This document shows positions 44,405 through 53,375 of a DNA stretch of 56,236 nt, in pieces; position 1 is the stretch's first letter; each line of letters begins with the position of its first letter. A program made the position numbers and the translations under genes. Source of the DNA: Anaerolineaceae bacterium (lineage in GTDB: Bacteria > Chloroflexota > Anaerolineae > Anaerolineales > Anaerolineaceae); assembly GCA_017417055.1 (NCBI GenBank), contig JAFPZX010000055.1:1-56236 (forward strand), given 5' to 3'. A model generated the notes under the pieces. That model was not told the DNA's origin. It did no database searches and worked only from the letters and a program-made list of their open reading frames with translations.

Positions 44405-44662
44405 ATGTATGCTCTGAAAGGGTACATTGATAATAATACCATCGTTGTAGATGAGAATATTGATGTATATGAAGGATGCAATGTGATTATCACCGTTTTA
44501 GATCCAATAGAGGATGAACCCATGCTTTTACAATATCGATATTCCAACGATGAGTCGATAAAGGCTGCTGAAGGATTATCCGGAATTTGGTCAGATTATG
44601 ATTCAGTATCAGTGGAAGAAACTGTAAGGAATATGAGGAAGGGGCGTCATTTTGATTTTTGA
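44405..44662 (+). CDS. Antitoxin of a PIN-type toxin-antitoxin pair
   Basis: The 85-aa protein begins MYALKGYIDNNTIVV and has the EGCNVIITVLD strand typical of AF2212-like antitoxins: a short beta-rich DNA-binding head and an acidic C-terminal tail that wraps the toxin. GGAGGT eight bases before the ATG is strong. The gene overlaps the start of the PIN gene by 11 bp (44652-44662), as usual for translationally coupled pairs. The operon is AT-rich and stands alone between chromosomal genes. Its toxin is broken, so the antitoxin may now have no partner here. Confidence 0.78.
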   Translation: MYALKGYIDNNTIVVDENIDVYEGCNVIITVLDPIEDEPMLLQYRYSNDESIKAAEGLSGIWSDYDSVSVEETVRNMRKGRHFDF

Positions 44663-45032
44663 TACCGACGTTCTTATTTAGTATTTGCGTGGAAATTCGA
44701 AAGCAACAGAAACAGTTATAAAATTCTTGCCATTTACCATCTCAATTGTGACCTACATAGAACTTCTTCAAGGAATGCGGAATAAGCAGGAAATGTTGAA
44801 AATGAAGAAGGCTTTCAAGCAAATGAATATAAGAATCATTCCAATAAATGAAAGAATTTCTCTTCGAGCTGCGGAATTTGTTGAAATGTATGGATTGAGC
44901 AATTCCATGGAGATGGCAGATGCTTTGATTGCTGCTACGTGTATTGAAGAAAACGAAGCACTCATTACAGGAAATGACAAACACTACAAAGTTATAGATA
45001 AACTGCAAATTAATATTTTCCGAGCATCATAA
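44652..45032 (+). pseudogene. PIN-domain toxin (VapC-like) interrupted by an amber codon
   Basis: Reading from the TTG at 44652, the frame gives (M)IFDTDVLI, then TAG at 44679-44681, then YLRGNSK and a complete PIN domain to 45032. PIN toxins usually have Trp at this place, so TGG to TAG is the simplest change. The catalytic Asp residues lie at both ends: FDTD before the stop, and IELLQG, MADALIAAT and ITGNDKHY after it. A product starting after the stop (TTG at 44685) would lack the first catalytic Asp. The toxin would be an RNase; here it is probably dead. Readthrough or a sequencing error are the alternatives. A terminator follows. Confidence 0.85.
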
Positions 45033-45078
45033 TGTTTTTCAGAAACGTTATACTGAAATCGCTTATTTCTTCAGAGAA

Positions 45079-45134
45079 AAAAGCTCCTGTTTTGTAAAGT
45101 ACAGACTACGCCTGACGTACAAAACAGGAGCTTT
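45079..45134. terminator. Terminator of the toxin-antitoxin operon
   Basis: A 17-bp stem (AAAGCTCCTGTTTTGTA, 45080-45096, with its exact complement at 45118-45134). The loop is 21 nt. The stem is T-rich at its 3' end in both directions. Confidence 0.85.
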
Positions 45135-45142
45135 ATGGTTTT

Positions 45143-45211
45143 TGTCCCATGGCGGGGAGACAGTTCTGCTCTTCGTGCAAAACTGTCTCCGAACCTCAAA
45201 GAATCAGTTTA
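45143..45211. repeat. Class D element ending at a stop codon
   Basis: GGGGAGACAGTTCTGCTC and GCAAAACTGTCTCCGAACC pair; the end AAGAATCAGTTTATT includes the stop (complement 45209-45211) of the next minus-strand gene. Confidence 0.75.
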
Positions 45212-46555
45212 TTTCTCCGTAGCGGCAGAGTCTCCTTCTGTATTTTCAGCCTGATTTCCGGCAGACGCTGTGTCGATTGCCGCTTCAGATACCGCCGGTT
45301 TGACAATTTCTACCGGATCCGGATTTGGTTCAGCAATCTGTTTCCCTGCGGTTTTCCGGGTCCTTTTGCCCTTTAAGCGCAGGAAAATGACCTGGATAAA
45401 ATAGCCAAGCGTATAAAGCAGCGCGGCAGCCTGAAGAATGGAACCAAGAACAGGAATTTTGCGCAGGAGCCAGAAAACCAATGCGCCGATCAGGGAGCAA
45501 ATCCATTCATTCTTCATCCACTTGTTGTCTATAAACCGGGGCAGCAAGGTGTTTGCAAGCGTCATCCCGGTAAAGATCAGGGCATAAATACAAACGACCG
45601 CGAAGAGAATCGCCAGCAGTCCGGCTGAGGGGCCGCCAATCCCGATGAACAGCAGCATCAGAATGATACCGGGAATCACAAAAAGGCCTGCAAAACCAGA
45701 TCCAAGCATCGGGAACGGTCTTTGCAGCAGCATCTTTCCCGGCTTGCCCAATTGTTCACCGCCGAGCAGCAGACATAACAGGGCAGCAAGCAGCAAATTC
45801 CCCGCCAGCCCGCGCAGGAAGGATCCGAAACCGGAGGACTTCGGTTTCACCGGTTCTGCGGCTGCGTCTTCCGGTTTTGCTGCCGGAGCGTTTGTGTCCT
45901 GTGAACCCTGCAGTTCGATATGCGGGCCGCCTGCGTCAACATTGATGTCTACTTTCGTGGCAGCTTCGCTTTTGACGAAAACAAAATCTCCGGCTTTGGC
46001 CCCGTTTGGAAGGACTGGCTCACTTCCGCTATGAACGGTGAGTGTACCGTCGATGTTCAGATTTTCTCCAAAGACGATTTTATCCGCGAAAATATTTACG
46101 TCTCCGTTGACCTCACCGTCAAGGGTGACGTTGTTGCCGAACAAGTTGACACTGTCCGCTGTCCCGCTGAAATACAGGGTTTGACCGGCGAGATAAACGC
46201 CGCCGGCGGTGACACCTGAGGCCTGGAGGTTGTAACCGGCTGCGGTGATGTTGTCGGTCACATCTACATTGTTCAGTGTGATTGAATAGCCGGCGGCTCT
46301 CAGTGATCCGCCGATTGTGCTTTCATTGACGGTGATATTCCGCCCCGCGGCCAGGAATCCCTTCCCGATTTGGTAACCGTCGAAGACCCGGGTGCTGCCA
46401 GCCCAATAAAGGTCTCTTTCAATGGTCTGCGGCATGGCGTCGCTGTCGCTGATGAAAGCATTGCCGGCGCTGTCCGTTTGGGCTGCCGCTGTCAGACTCA
46501 TCATGAACAATAAAACAAAAATCAATGAAGTAATGTTCAGAATTTTCTTTTTCAT
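45209..46555 (-). CDS. Exported polymer-forming (bactofilin-like) membrane protein
   Basis: The 448-aa protein has a signal peptide (1-26, MKKKIL, AAA-Q). Residues about 45-185 form a regular beta-helix-like run with GGSLRAAGYSITLNNVDVTDNITAAGYNLQASG, the short-repeat pattern of bactofilin/polymer-forming cytoskeletal domains; here it would be outside the cytoplasm. A Pro/Ala/Glu-rich hinge (about 225-255) leads to four or five membrane segments (260-415) and a charged tail. The architecture is like the DUF8173/'polymer-forming cytoskeletal' membrane proteins of anaerobes, whose role is unknown. AGAGGAA before the ATG at 46555 gives the start; the 32-codon upstream extension has no signal. 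Monocistronic; its stop lies in a class D repeat. Confidence 0.78.
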   Translation of the reverse strand: MKKKILNITSLIFVLLFMMSLTAAAQTDSAGNAFISDSDAMPQTIERDLYWAGSTRVFDGYQIGKGFLAAGRNITVNESTIGGSLRAAGYSITLNNVDVTDNITAAGYNLQASGVTAGGVYLAGQTLYFSGTADSVNLFGNNVTLDGEVNGDVNIFADKIVFGENLNIDGTLTVHSGSEPVLPNGAKAGDFVFVKSEAATKVDINVDAGGPHIELQGSQDTNAPAAKPEDAAAEPVKPKSSGFGSFLRGLAGNLLLAALLCLLLGGEQLGKPGKMLLQRPFPMLGSGFAGLFVIPGIILMLLFIGIGGPSAGLLAILFAVVCIYALIFTGMTLANTLLPRFIDNKWMKNEWICSLIGALVFWLLRKIPVLGSILQAAALLYTLGYFIQVIFLRLKGKRTRKTAGKQIAEPNPDPVEIVKPAVSEAAIDTASAGNQAENTEGDSAATEK

Positions 46556-46647
46556 TATTCTATTCCTCTTTTCAAGAATTTTCTCTGTGCCATATCCTCG
46601 CCAGATATAAAAAACACAGGCACGACATAAATTATACTCCCGTCCAG

Positions 46648-49600
46648 TCACTTGATCAACTGTTCCAGGGTCTCAAACAGATGTTCGGAGTCAACCGGCT
46701 TGGTCAGGTGAGCATTCATACCTGCCTGCAGGGATCGCTGTACATCCTCATCAAAAGCGTTGGCAGTCAGGGCAATGATCGGTATGCTCTTCGCGTCTGA
46801 CCTGTTCAATGCCCGGATCGCTGCAGCAGCTTCAAGCCCGTTCATAACCGGCATACGGACATCCATCAGAATCGCGGAATAGGTTCCCTCTTCACTTTTC
46901 GTGAACAAATCAACGGCAATCTGACCGTTTTCAGCATGATCAGCCTCCACATCACGCAAGGAAAGGATGTCGGTCATGATTTCCGCGTTGATTTCTATAT
47001 CTTCAGCCAGCAGAACACGTCTCCCCGTCAGGTCGGCTTTATGGATTTCCTTGTGTGCTGCAAGACGTCTTTGGATCGCCAGCGCGAACTCATCCAACAC
47101 ACTGGAGGCGAACAGCGGCTTTGCGATGAAACTGTCCACGCCGGCATTGATCGCCTCTTCCATGACATCATCCCAACTGTACGCGGTAAGAATAATGATC
47201 GTGGATTCGTCGTTAAACTTTTCTCTGATTTTCCTTGTAACCGCAACGCCATCCTGCTCAGGCATTTTCAGGTCCACAAGGATCAGGTTATAGGGCTCCA
47301 TCCTGGCATGGGCAAGCGCCATCATTTCCAGGGCCTCAGTGCCGCTGAGACAGGAATCTGAGACGATTCCGACTTCTTCCAGCACCAGACGGGAATGTTC
47401 ACAGGAAACAGGATCATCGTCGATGATCAAAACACGCAGGTCCTGTGGGCGCACCTCCGATCCTTCATGTGCCTGTTTATCAGAGGTTTTCAATGTGACA
47501 GTCACGGTAAAAGTAGTGCCGACGCCTTTTTCACTTTCCACGGATATATTGCCGTTCATCACTTCGACAATATTTTTTGTGATTGCCATGCCCAGACCGG
47601 TACTTCCGTATTTATTGGTATTGTTTTCATCTTCCTGGGAAAATGGTTCAAAAACCTTCGGCAGATAATCTGTATCCATGCCGATACCGTTGTCCTTCAT
47701 GATAAAACGCATGGTTGCCTTGTCTTCAAAAACAGCCATTGGCTGCACAATGAAGGTGACATTTCCGCCTTTCGGTGTAAACTTCACAGCATTGCCCAGA
47801 ATGTTGATGATCACCTGTTTGAGCTTCATGTCATCGCCGATGTAGTAATCGTTCACCTTGCCCGTAATGCGGCAGTCATAAGTCAAACCTTTGTCCTGAC
47901 ACTGGCTGTTGATCATGGTGTTGATCTGTTCCAGTATTTCACGCAGGGAAAATTCCTCGTTTTTCAAGGTCATCCGGCCGCTCTCGATGCGGCTCATATC
48001 CAATATGTTGTTGATAAGGGAAAGCAGGTGCTTTGCGCTGCTGCCGATCTTTTGCAGCCGATCTCTGGTTTGCTCAGACAGGTCGGGATCCTTGAGCGCA
48101 ATGGTATCCAGACCGATGATAGCGTTCATGGGTGTGCGGATCTCATGACTCATGGAGGACAGGAAGGATGTCTTGGCAGCATTAGCTTCCTCAGCCTGAG
48201 CAAGCGCATTTTTGAGCGCTTCCTGTTGTTTGATGAGGGTTTGTTCCATTTCCCGCTGCTGCGTGATATCCACAAAGATGCCGATATAGGTGATCGGAGA
48301 GCCGTCCGGCCGGCGGGTCAGCCGTCCCAATGCGTGAAACCAACGCCATCCCTGATTCTTTGTTTTCAGCCGGTAGGTTACATCATAGGTCGTTTTCCCG
48401 GTGTAGTCCGTGATCGTATCGTTGAATTCCTTAATTACCCGCTCCTTGTCCTCTTCGTGCAGCAGATCCGACCAGGATTCAAGAACATCCGGAAAATCAT
48501 TTGTATCGGTGTAGCCGAGCATTCTGCGGAAGGTATCTGACCAGGTTACGCTTGTCATTTGACCTTTCTCGTCAAAATCCATAAACCATGGACCGGAATT
48601 GAGCATGTCGTGCATGATCTTCAAAGATTCGTTTTGCCGTTCCTGAGCCAGTAACTGATCCTGCAGCTTCAATCGTGCTTCAAGCTCCTGCTGCTTGACC
48701 CGGCTCGCGGCATCAGCGGTTTCCTTTTCCAGTATCAGCAGACTGTTTTTTCTGTTCTGCAGGTTTATCACAGCGAATACGCCGAGCATGACAAGTGCGG
48801 TGGCCGCGCTTTGGATCACACTGCGCAGGATGATGCCTTGCGTGATCGTATTGATCTGATCGCTGATAATGCTGTCCCGAATCAGATAGGTGAGCATCCA
48901 ATCCGTTCCTCTGACCGGGATGTAATACATTGATTCATCGATATTGTTGTAGTTGAAAGTAATGAGGCCTTCCCGTCCTGAGGTAAAGTCAGCGTTGACC
49001 TGCTCAAATGTGTGCCCTTCATTAAAATTCGCGTTTTTCAGTGCGTTCAGCAGGTTGTCATCGCTGGAAAGGCCGCCCAGTACCACGTTTGTAAGGGAAA
49101 TGCCGCTGCGGTCATAGAGATTGCAGAATGTCGCAGCATTCGCATCTGACTGGAGCGACAACCCTTCCAGCAGTACATCCATATCGATTTCCATAAAGCA
49201 GGTCACAAGTGTCTGCCCAATGAAGGGTATGCGGTCGATCGGCAGGGCGATAACAACCTTTTTGTCTTTGCTGTGAATATCTTTTATAGAAACCTCCGGC
49301 TCCGAGATGGTGTTGTGATCGAAGCTGTAATCCGAGATGTTGTCAAGTGTTCCCAGCGAAGTGTAAATTAAGCCGTTCGTGTCCACAAAGGCGAATTTTT
49401 CCACATTGTAGAGCTTTTTCATCCTGGCCTGAAATGCCTGAAGATGTTCCATATCCGTCAGGTCATCCTCATCCAGCAGGTCGAGCGCTTCACGCATATT
49501 CTGGATGTTGTTGTTCAGATTTGAGACAACAACCTGCTCTCGCCTGCCCGCCAGTTCCCGCAGGTAAAAATTGCTGACGGTGTTGACCGCTTTTTCGGCA

Positions 49601-49719
49601 CTGCGCCGGGCGCTGATGCCGGTCCAGACGGTAGTCAGCACCAGGACAAACGCAACCAATATGCCGCCAATAACTGCAATGTTAATGTTTTTTCTGTCTT
49701 GTATGTTCTGTCTGTTCAT
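46648..49719 (-). CDS. Hybrid sensor histidine kinase (dCache-PAS-HisKA-HATPase-REC-REC)
   Basis: The 1023-aa membrane protein has a first membrane segment at about 15-37, an extracytoplasmic dCache-like sensor (about 40-300) and a second membrane segment near 310-330. Then comes a PAS domain (about 375-495, FHALGRLTRRPDGSPITYIGIFVDIT). The phosphorylated His525 is in SHEIRTPMN. The ATP-binding domain has NILGNAVKF, DNGIGM and GSTGLGMAI. Two receivers follow with Asp816 (VDLKMP) and Asp953 (MDVRMP). Such hybrids pass phosphate through the receivers, often to an Hpt protein; none is nearby. Start: ATG at 49719 with GGGTGA in front; a GTG three codons earlier lacks a ribosome binding site. Downstream of it lies the bactofilin-like gene on the same strand, 92 bp away. 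Confidence 0.92.
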   Translation of the reverse strand: MNRQNIQDRKNINIAVIGGILVAFVLVLTTVWTGISARRSAEKAVNTVSNFYLRELAGRREQVVVSNLNNNIQNMREALDLLDEDDLTDMEHLQAFQARMKKLYNVEKFAFVDTNGLIYTSLGTLDNISDYSFDHNTISEPEVSIKDIHSKDKKVVIALPIDRIPFIGQTLVTCFMEIDMDVLLEGLSLQSDANAATFCNLYDRSGISLTNVVLGGLSSDDNLLNALKNANFNEGHTFEQVNADFTSGREGLITFNYNNIDESMYYIPVRGTDWMLTYLIRDSIISDQINTITQGIILRSVIQSAATALVMLGVFAVINLQNRKNSLLILEKETADAASRVKQQELEARLKLQDQLLAQERQNESLKIMHDMLNSGPWFMDFDEKGQMTSVTWSDTFRRMLGYTDTNDFPDVLESWSDLLHEEDKERVIKEFNDTITDYTGKTTYDVTYRLKTKNQGWRWFHALGRLTRRPDGSPITYIGIFVDITQQREMEQTLIKQQEALKNALAQAEEANAAKTSFLSSMSHEIRTPMNAIIGLDTIALKDPDLSEQTRDRLQKIGSSAKHLLSLINNILDMSRIESGRMTLKNEEFSLREILEQINTMINSQCQDKGLTYDCRITGKVNDYYIGDDMKLKQVIINILGNAVKFTPKGGNVTFIVQPMAVFEDKATMRFIMKDNGIGMDTDYLPKVFEPFSQEDENNTNKYGSTGLGMAITKNIVEVMNGNISVESEKGVGTTFTVTVTLKTSDKQAHEGSEVRPQDLRVLIIDDDPVSCEHSRLVLEEVGIVSDSCLSGTEALEMMALAHARMEPYNLILVDLKMPEQDGVAVTRKIREKFNDESTIIILTAYSWDDVMEEAINAGVDSFIAKPLFASSVLDEFALAIQRRLAAHKEIHKADLTGRRVLLAEDIEINAEIMTDILSLRDVEADHAENGQIAVDLFTKSEEGTYSAILMDVRMPVMNGLEAAAAIRALNRSDAKSIPIIALTANAFDEDVQRSLQAGMNAHLTKPVDSEHLFETLEQLIK

Positions 49720-49924
49720 AGTGTTCACCCATTTTGTTTACAGGGCATCCATTCGGTTTTTCTTCACTTTTTCGCCTGACACTGATTTTCGAAACCCAAT
49801 GAGCATCATTTATTCCGGAAGGAACTGAACAGGATCGGCATTGACAATTTGTGGAGAACTGCTGAAACAGTTCTTGAAATGCCGGCCTTTCAGATCTCGT
49901 TTTTGTAATATATCTATTCAGGAC

Positions 49925-50038
49925 GGAGCACATGGGGACTGGCACCTTGTGCCTCGATGCCGACACTGGCCTGCTTTGTAAAGAATCGGCTTCGCCTTGT
50001 TAATCCGGAGCGGGAGCTTCGCCTGTCCCTGTGTGTGT
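49925..50038. repeat. Class B element with an internal insertion, copy 4
   Basis: GGAGCACATGGGGACTGGCA at the left and GCCTGTCCCTGTGTGTG at the right match the class, but about 45 extra bases (with a GGCTTCGCC/GGAGCGGGAGCTTCG segment) separate the halves. The 49720-50247 gap holds no gene that I can support. Confidence 0.65.
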
Positions 50039-50247
50039 AGCTCAAGTTCTGAACAGTTGCTTAATAATTATAATTCTTATATCGGATCTGAAGTTCTTTT
50101 TCTTTTGTTTTTTCACTTTGGAGACAATGATTACTTGAGTTTCTGGGACGGTCTTGGCAAAGCGCAGAACAGTACCAGAAACTTACTGCGTCGTTCGACT
50201 CAATCTCCACCGTCTTCGGTTTATTCTTTTCGAGCTTCATGGTTGGT

Positions 50248-50279
50248 AAAAAAAAACACCTGATCTGTATCAATCAGGT
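50248..50279 (-). terminator. Terminator of tRNA-Gly
   Basis: ACCTGAT and ATCAGGT (50258-50264 with 50273-50279) pair around an 8-nt loop, followed on the minus strand by a G and nine T, eight bases after the tRNA 3' end. Confidence 0.92.
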
Positions 50280-50286
50280 ATTTTTG

Positions 50287-50357
50287 AGCGGCTAACGAGA
50301 TTCGAACTCGTATGATCACCTTGGAAGGGTGACGTACTGCCATTGTACGATAACCGC
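50287..50357 (-). tRNA. tRNA-Gly (anticodon TCC)
   Basis: The 71-nt tRNA folds fully: 7-bp acceptor stem (GCGGTTA with TAGCCGC), GTAC/GTAC D stem, anticodon stem TCACC/GGTGA with loop CTTCCAA, and a 5-bp T stem around TTCGAAT. The anticodon TCC reads GGA and GGG codons. The discriminator base is T, as in bacterial glycine tRNAs. CCA is not encoded. It is the only tRNA in the window, with its own promoter and terminator. Confidence 0.97.
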
Positions 50358-50371
50358 TTGTTTATGTGATT

Positions 50372-50399
50372 ATTTTAGCATAAGTTTGATTATTTGCAA
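50372..50399 (-). promoter_or_regulatory. Promoter of tRNA-Gly
   Basis: TTGCAA (complement 50394-50399), 16-bp spacer, TAAAAT (complement 50372-50377) with a TGC extension. The leader before the tRNA would be about 7 nt. Confidence 0.75.
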
Positions 50400-50558
50400 G
50401 GGCTTTTCAAAAATTCATGATTTTTTCGTTTGCAATTATCCTTTGTTTGCAATTGAGTAACTTTTTACGGAGTATTCCCGGGACAGGACCGAAGGCCTGT
50501 CCCCCTTAGGCTCATATTGGGACAATTATATAGTAATATTGACTGAGGCTTGAATATC

Positions 50559-50655
50559 TAAGGAAACGCTGATTGATTCCGTTGAAGGCGGGAGGACAGT
50601 TCTGCTCTTCGCGCAAAACTGTCCCCGAACCTTAATGAATCCGTGCTTTCTTCGT
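50559..50655. repeat. Class D element downstream of copA
   Basis: TAAGGAAACGCTGATTGATT at the left; GGGAGGACAGTTCTGC and GCAAAACTGTCCCCGAACC as inner arms. It ends 20 bp before the copA stop. A further GGGACAGG/CCTGTCCCCC hairpin lies at about 50480-50507. Confidence 0.8.
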
Positions 50656-50675
50656 TTTTCCTATGGAACCTGGTT

Positions 50676-53252
50676 TTATTCGATCCCGATAAATTCGTAA
50701 TCTTCGTCCTCCACTGCTTTCCGGACAGCAGCTTCATCAAGCGGAGCGGAAAGCGTGATGACGGCAGTTCCCGCCTGGTGACTGGCTGTGGCGGTTTTGA
50801 CAAACGGAAGTGCTTCGAGGGCTGTCTTGATGGCGTGTTCGCAGTGTTCGCACATCATGCCTTCAATCCTGACTGTCGCAGTATTCTCTGCCGGAGCAGA
50901 ACCTTTGACAGGGATATCAACCGGGCATGCGGCCAGCGGTTCCGGTTTGGCTGCCTGAACATTGATAACCTTTTTGTTTCGCATCGGTTTGTCATGGCTC
51001 GCGTCGTGCAGCTTGAACAGGTTCAGCCGCAGGGCGTTCATGCAGACGGTGAAGCTGGAAAGGCTCATGGCGGCAGCACCGATCATCGGGTTCATCTTCC
51101 AGGAGAAAAGTCCGGCTGCCACCGGAATACAAATGGCATTATAAAAGAACGCCCAGAACAGATTTTCATAGATGTTCTTCAAAACCGCGCGGCTCAGGCG
51201 AATAGCAGCGGAGACATCGGTCAGTTTGCTGTTCATCAGGACGATATCAGCGCTGTCGATAGCTACATCCGTTCCTGCGCCGATAGCGATGCCAATGTCC
51301 GCACGGGTGAGCGCCGGGGCATCATTGATACCGTCTCCGACCATAGCGACCTTTCCCTGTTGTCGCAGCTTGCGGATCACCGTTTCTTTCCCGTTTGGCA
51401 GAACGCCCGCTATGACATCATCCACGCCGGTCTGAGCGGCAATAGCCCGGGCTGTTTTCTCATTGTCTCCGGTCAGCATCACGGTGGTCAGCCCCAGCGC
51501 TTTCATCTCCTTGACGGCCTGCGGGGAATCCTCTTTGATTACGTCTGCTACCGCGATGATGCCGAGCAGCTTCCCGTCTTCTTCAAAGAAAAGCGGGGTC
51601 TTTCCCTGTTCCGCCAATTCTTCCGCTGTGGCGCTTATCTGAGGATCGAGCTTGATCAATGATTCGATAAAGGATCTGCTGCCGGCATGCAGAATGTGAT
51701 TGCCGAGTTTGCCTTCCAGCCCATTGCCGGGCAGGGCATGAAAATCATTCACGCTCTCATTTGTCCGTAAGCCTTTTGATTCAGATTCTGTCACGATGGC
51801 ACGTGCAAGCGGATGTTCGCTTTTCTGTTCGAGCGCGTATGCTTTTGCCAGAAGGGAATTGTCAAAAGCGATGACGTCAGTGACTTTCGGTTCGCCTTTG
51901 GTGATGGTGCCGGTTTTGTCCATAACGATGATGTCCATTCGACCGACGGATTCGAGGGATTCGCTGGTTTTATATAAGATCCCGTTTTTTGCTCCAAGCC
52001 CGTTGCCGACCATGATAGCAACCGGTGTGGCCAGACCGAGTGCGCAGGGGCAGGAGATCACCAGGACGGAAATGCCGCGGGCAAGGGCAAAGCTGAGACT
52101 CTGTCCGGCGATCAGCCAGCCAATAACGACGATGACCGCAATGCCGATGACGGCGGGGACAAAGACAGCAGAGACTTTGTCCGCGATGCGGGCGATCGGC
52201 GCTTTGGTCGCGGCTGCGTCGGAGACCATCTGGATGATCTGCGCCAGAGTGGTATCTTCCCCAACCCGTGTTGCCTGACAACGGATATAGCCCGACTGGT
52301 TCGTAGTGGCAGCAGAGACGTGATCGCCTGTTGTCTTGTCGACCGGGATGGATTCACCTGTCAGCGCAGATTCGTTGACCGCGGTGGATCCTTCCAATAT
52401 GATGCCATCTACCGGGATATTTTCTCCCGGTTTGACTGCGAAGATGTCGCCGGTCTGCACCTCTTCGATCCCGACTTCGGTTTCTTTCCCATCACGCAGC
52501 AGGACCGCGGTTTTCGGCGCCAGTTTCATCAGACTTTTGAGCGCATCGGTTGTTCGGCCTTTTGACATGGCTTCCAGCATTTTCCCGACTGTGATGAGTG
52601 CCGGTATCATGGCGGCGGTCTCGAAATAAAGCTGGTTGTGATACAGGTCCATCAGCTCCATGTTGTCTGCCCCCCGGGTGATCATGCCGCACATCTGGTA
52701 AAAAACAAAGGTGGACCAGGCAAAAGCGACGGAGGAGCCGAGGGCGACCAATGTATCCATATTAGGCGCTCCGTGGAAAAGAGAACTGAACCCGCTGGTG
52801 AAAAATTTGCGGTTGACCATCATGACGATGGCAGCCAGGATCATTTGGGTCAGCGCCAACCCTAAATGGTTATGATGGAAATAAGCGGGAAGCGGCCAAC
52901 CCCACATGTTGAAACCCATGGTGATATACATTAAAACAAGCAGAAATCCGGCGGAGAGGATCAGCCTTCGTTTGAGTTTCGGTGTTTCGTGGTCTTTGAG
53001 CGCTTCTTCTTCCTCGGCGATGCGGTTTGTTTGTGAAGCAGATCTTTGTGCGGTGCCTTTCAGCGATGCGCCATAACCTGCCGCTTCTACTGCGTGAATG
53101 ATATCCGCCGATGGTGCAGATCCTTCCACACCCATGGAATTGGTCAGAAGACTCACGGAAACCGAGGATACCCCGGGTACTTTTGATACTGCTTTTTCCA
53201 CGCGGGCCTGGCAGGCCGCGCAGCTCATTCCTGTTACAAGATATTGCTCCAT
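50676..53252 (-). CDS. copA: Copper-exporting P-type ATPase with HMA domains at both ends
   Basis: The 858-aa P1B ATPase moves Cu+ out of the cytoplasm. An N-terminal HMA domain has GMSCAAC (Cys11, Cys14). The membrane copper site is CPC at 401-403, the phosphorylated Asp445 is in DKTGT, the SEHPLA histidine follows, and GDGINDAPAL is present. The TGES actuator motif is intact. After the last membrane pair a linker of about 50 residues leads to a second HMA domain (Cys801 and Cys804 in GMMCEHC), which resembles a free CopZ chaperone. Bacterial CopA usually has its HMAs at the N-terminus only, so the C-terminal one is notable. AAAGGA before the ATG. It is the second gene of the csoR-copA operon; the gap between them is a period-7 array. 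Confidence 0.95.
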   Translation of the reverse strand: MEQYLVTGMSCAACQARVEKAVSKVPGVSSVSVSLLTNSMGVEGSAPSADIIHAVEAAGYGASLKGTAQRSASQTNRIAEEEEALKDHETPKLKRRLILSAGFLLVLMYITMGFNMWGWPLPAYFHHNHLGLALTQMILAAIVMMVNRKFFTSGFSSLFHGAPNMDTLVALGSSVAFAWSTFVFYQMCGMITRGADNMELMDLYHNQLYFETAAMIPALITVGKMLEAMSKGRTTDALKSLMKLAPKTAVLLRDGKETEVGIEEVQTGDIFAVKPGENIPVDGIILEGSTAVNESALTGESIPVDKTTGDHVSAATTNQSGYIRCQATRVGEDTTLAQIIQMVSDAAATKAPIARIADKVSAVFVPAVIGIAVIVVIGWLIAGQSLSFALARGISVLVISCPCALGLATPVAIMVGNGLGAKNGILYKTSESLESVGRMDIIVMDKTGTITKGEPKVTDVIAFDNSLLAKAYALEQKSEHPLARAIVTESESKGLRTNESVNDFHALPGNGLEGKLGNHILHAGSRSFIESLIKLDPQISATAEELAEQGKTPLFFEEDGKLLGIIAVADVIKEDSPQAVKEMKALGLTTVMLTGDNEKTARAIAAQTGVDDVIAGVLPNGKETVIRKLRQQGKVAMVGDGINDAPALTRADIGIAIGAGTDVAIDSADIVLMNSKLTDVSAAIRLSRAVLKNIYENLFWAFFYNAICIPVAAGLFSWKMNPMIGAAAMSLSSFTVCMNALRLNLFKLHDASHDKPMRNKKVINVQAAKPEPLAACPVDIPVKGSAPAENTATVRIEGMMCEHCEHAIKTALEALPFVKTATASHQAGTAVITLSAPLDEAAVRKAVEDEDYEFIGIE

Positions 53253-53261
53253 TTTTTCCTT

Positions 53262-53375
53262 TCAGTGGTCAGTGTTCAGTGGTCAGTGTTCAGTGGTTAG
53301 TGTTCAGTGGTTGGTGGCTCTGATCTATCAGAAACTACTCACTCCTCATTCCTCACTCCTAACTCCTCACTTCAT
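53262..53375. repeat. Class A period-7 array filling the csoR-copA gap
   Basis: The left block 53262-53317 is eight units alternating TCAGTGG and TCAGTGT, ending TTGGTGG. The right block 53334-53375 is six units (ACTACTC, ACTCCTC, ATTCCTC, ACTCCTA and others), partly complementary. The right block covers the csoR stop codon (complement 53367-53369) and the last codons. Because the genes are one operon, the array is in the mRNA. Confidence 0.92.

Noticed and set aside
49720-50247. Possible small genes between the histidine kinase and the tRNA
   Set aside because: The only open frames run through the class B element and carry no start signals.
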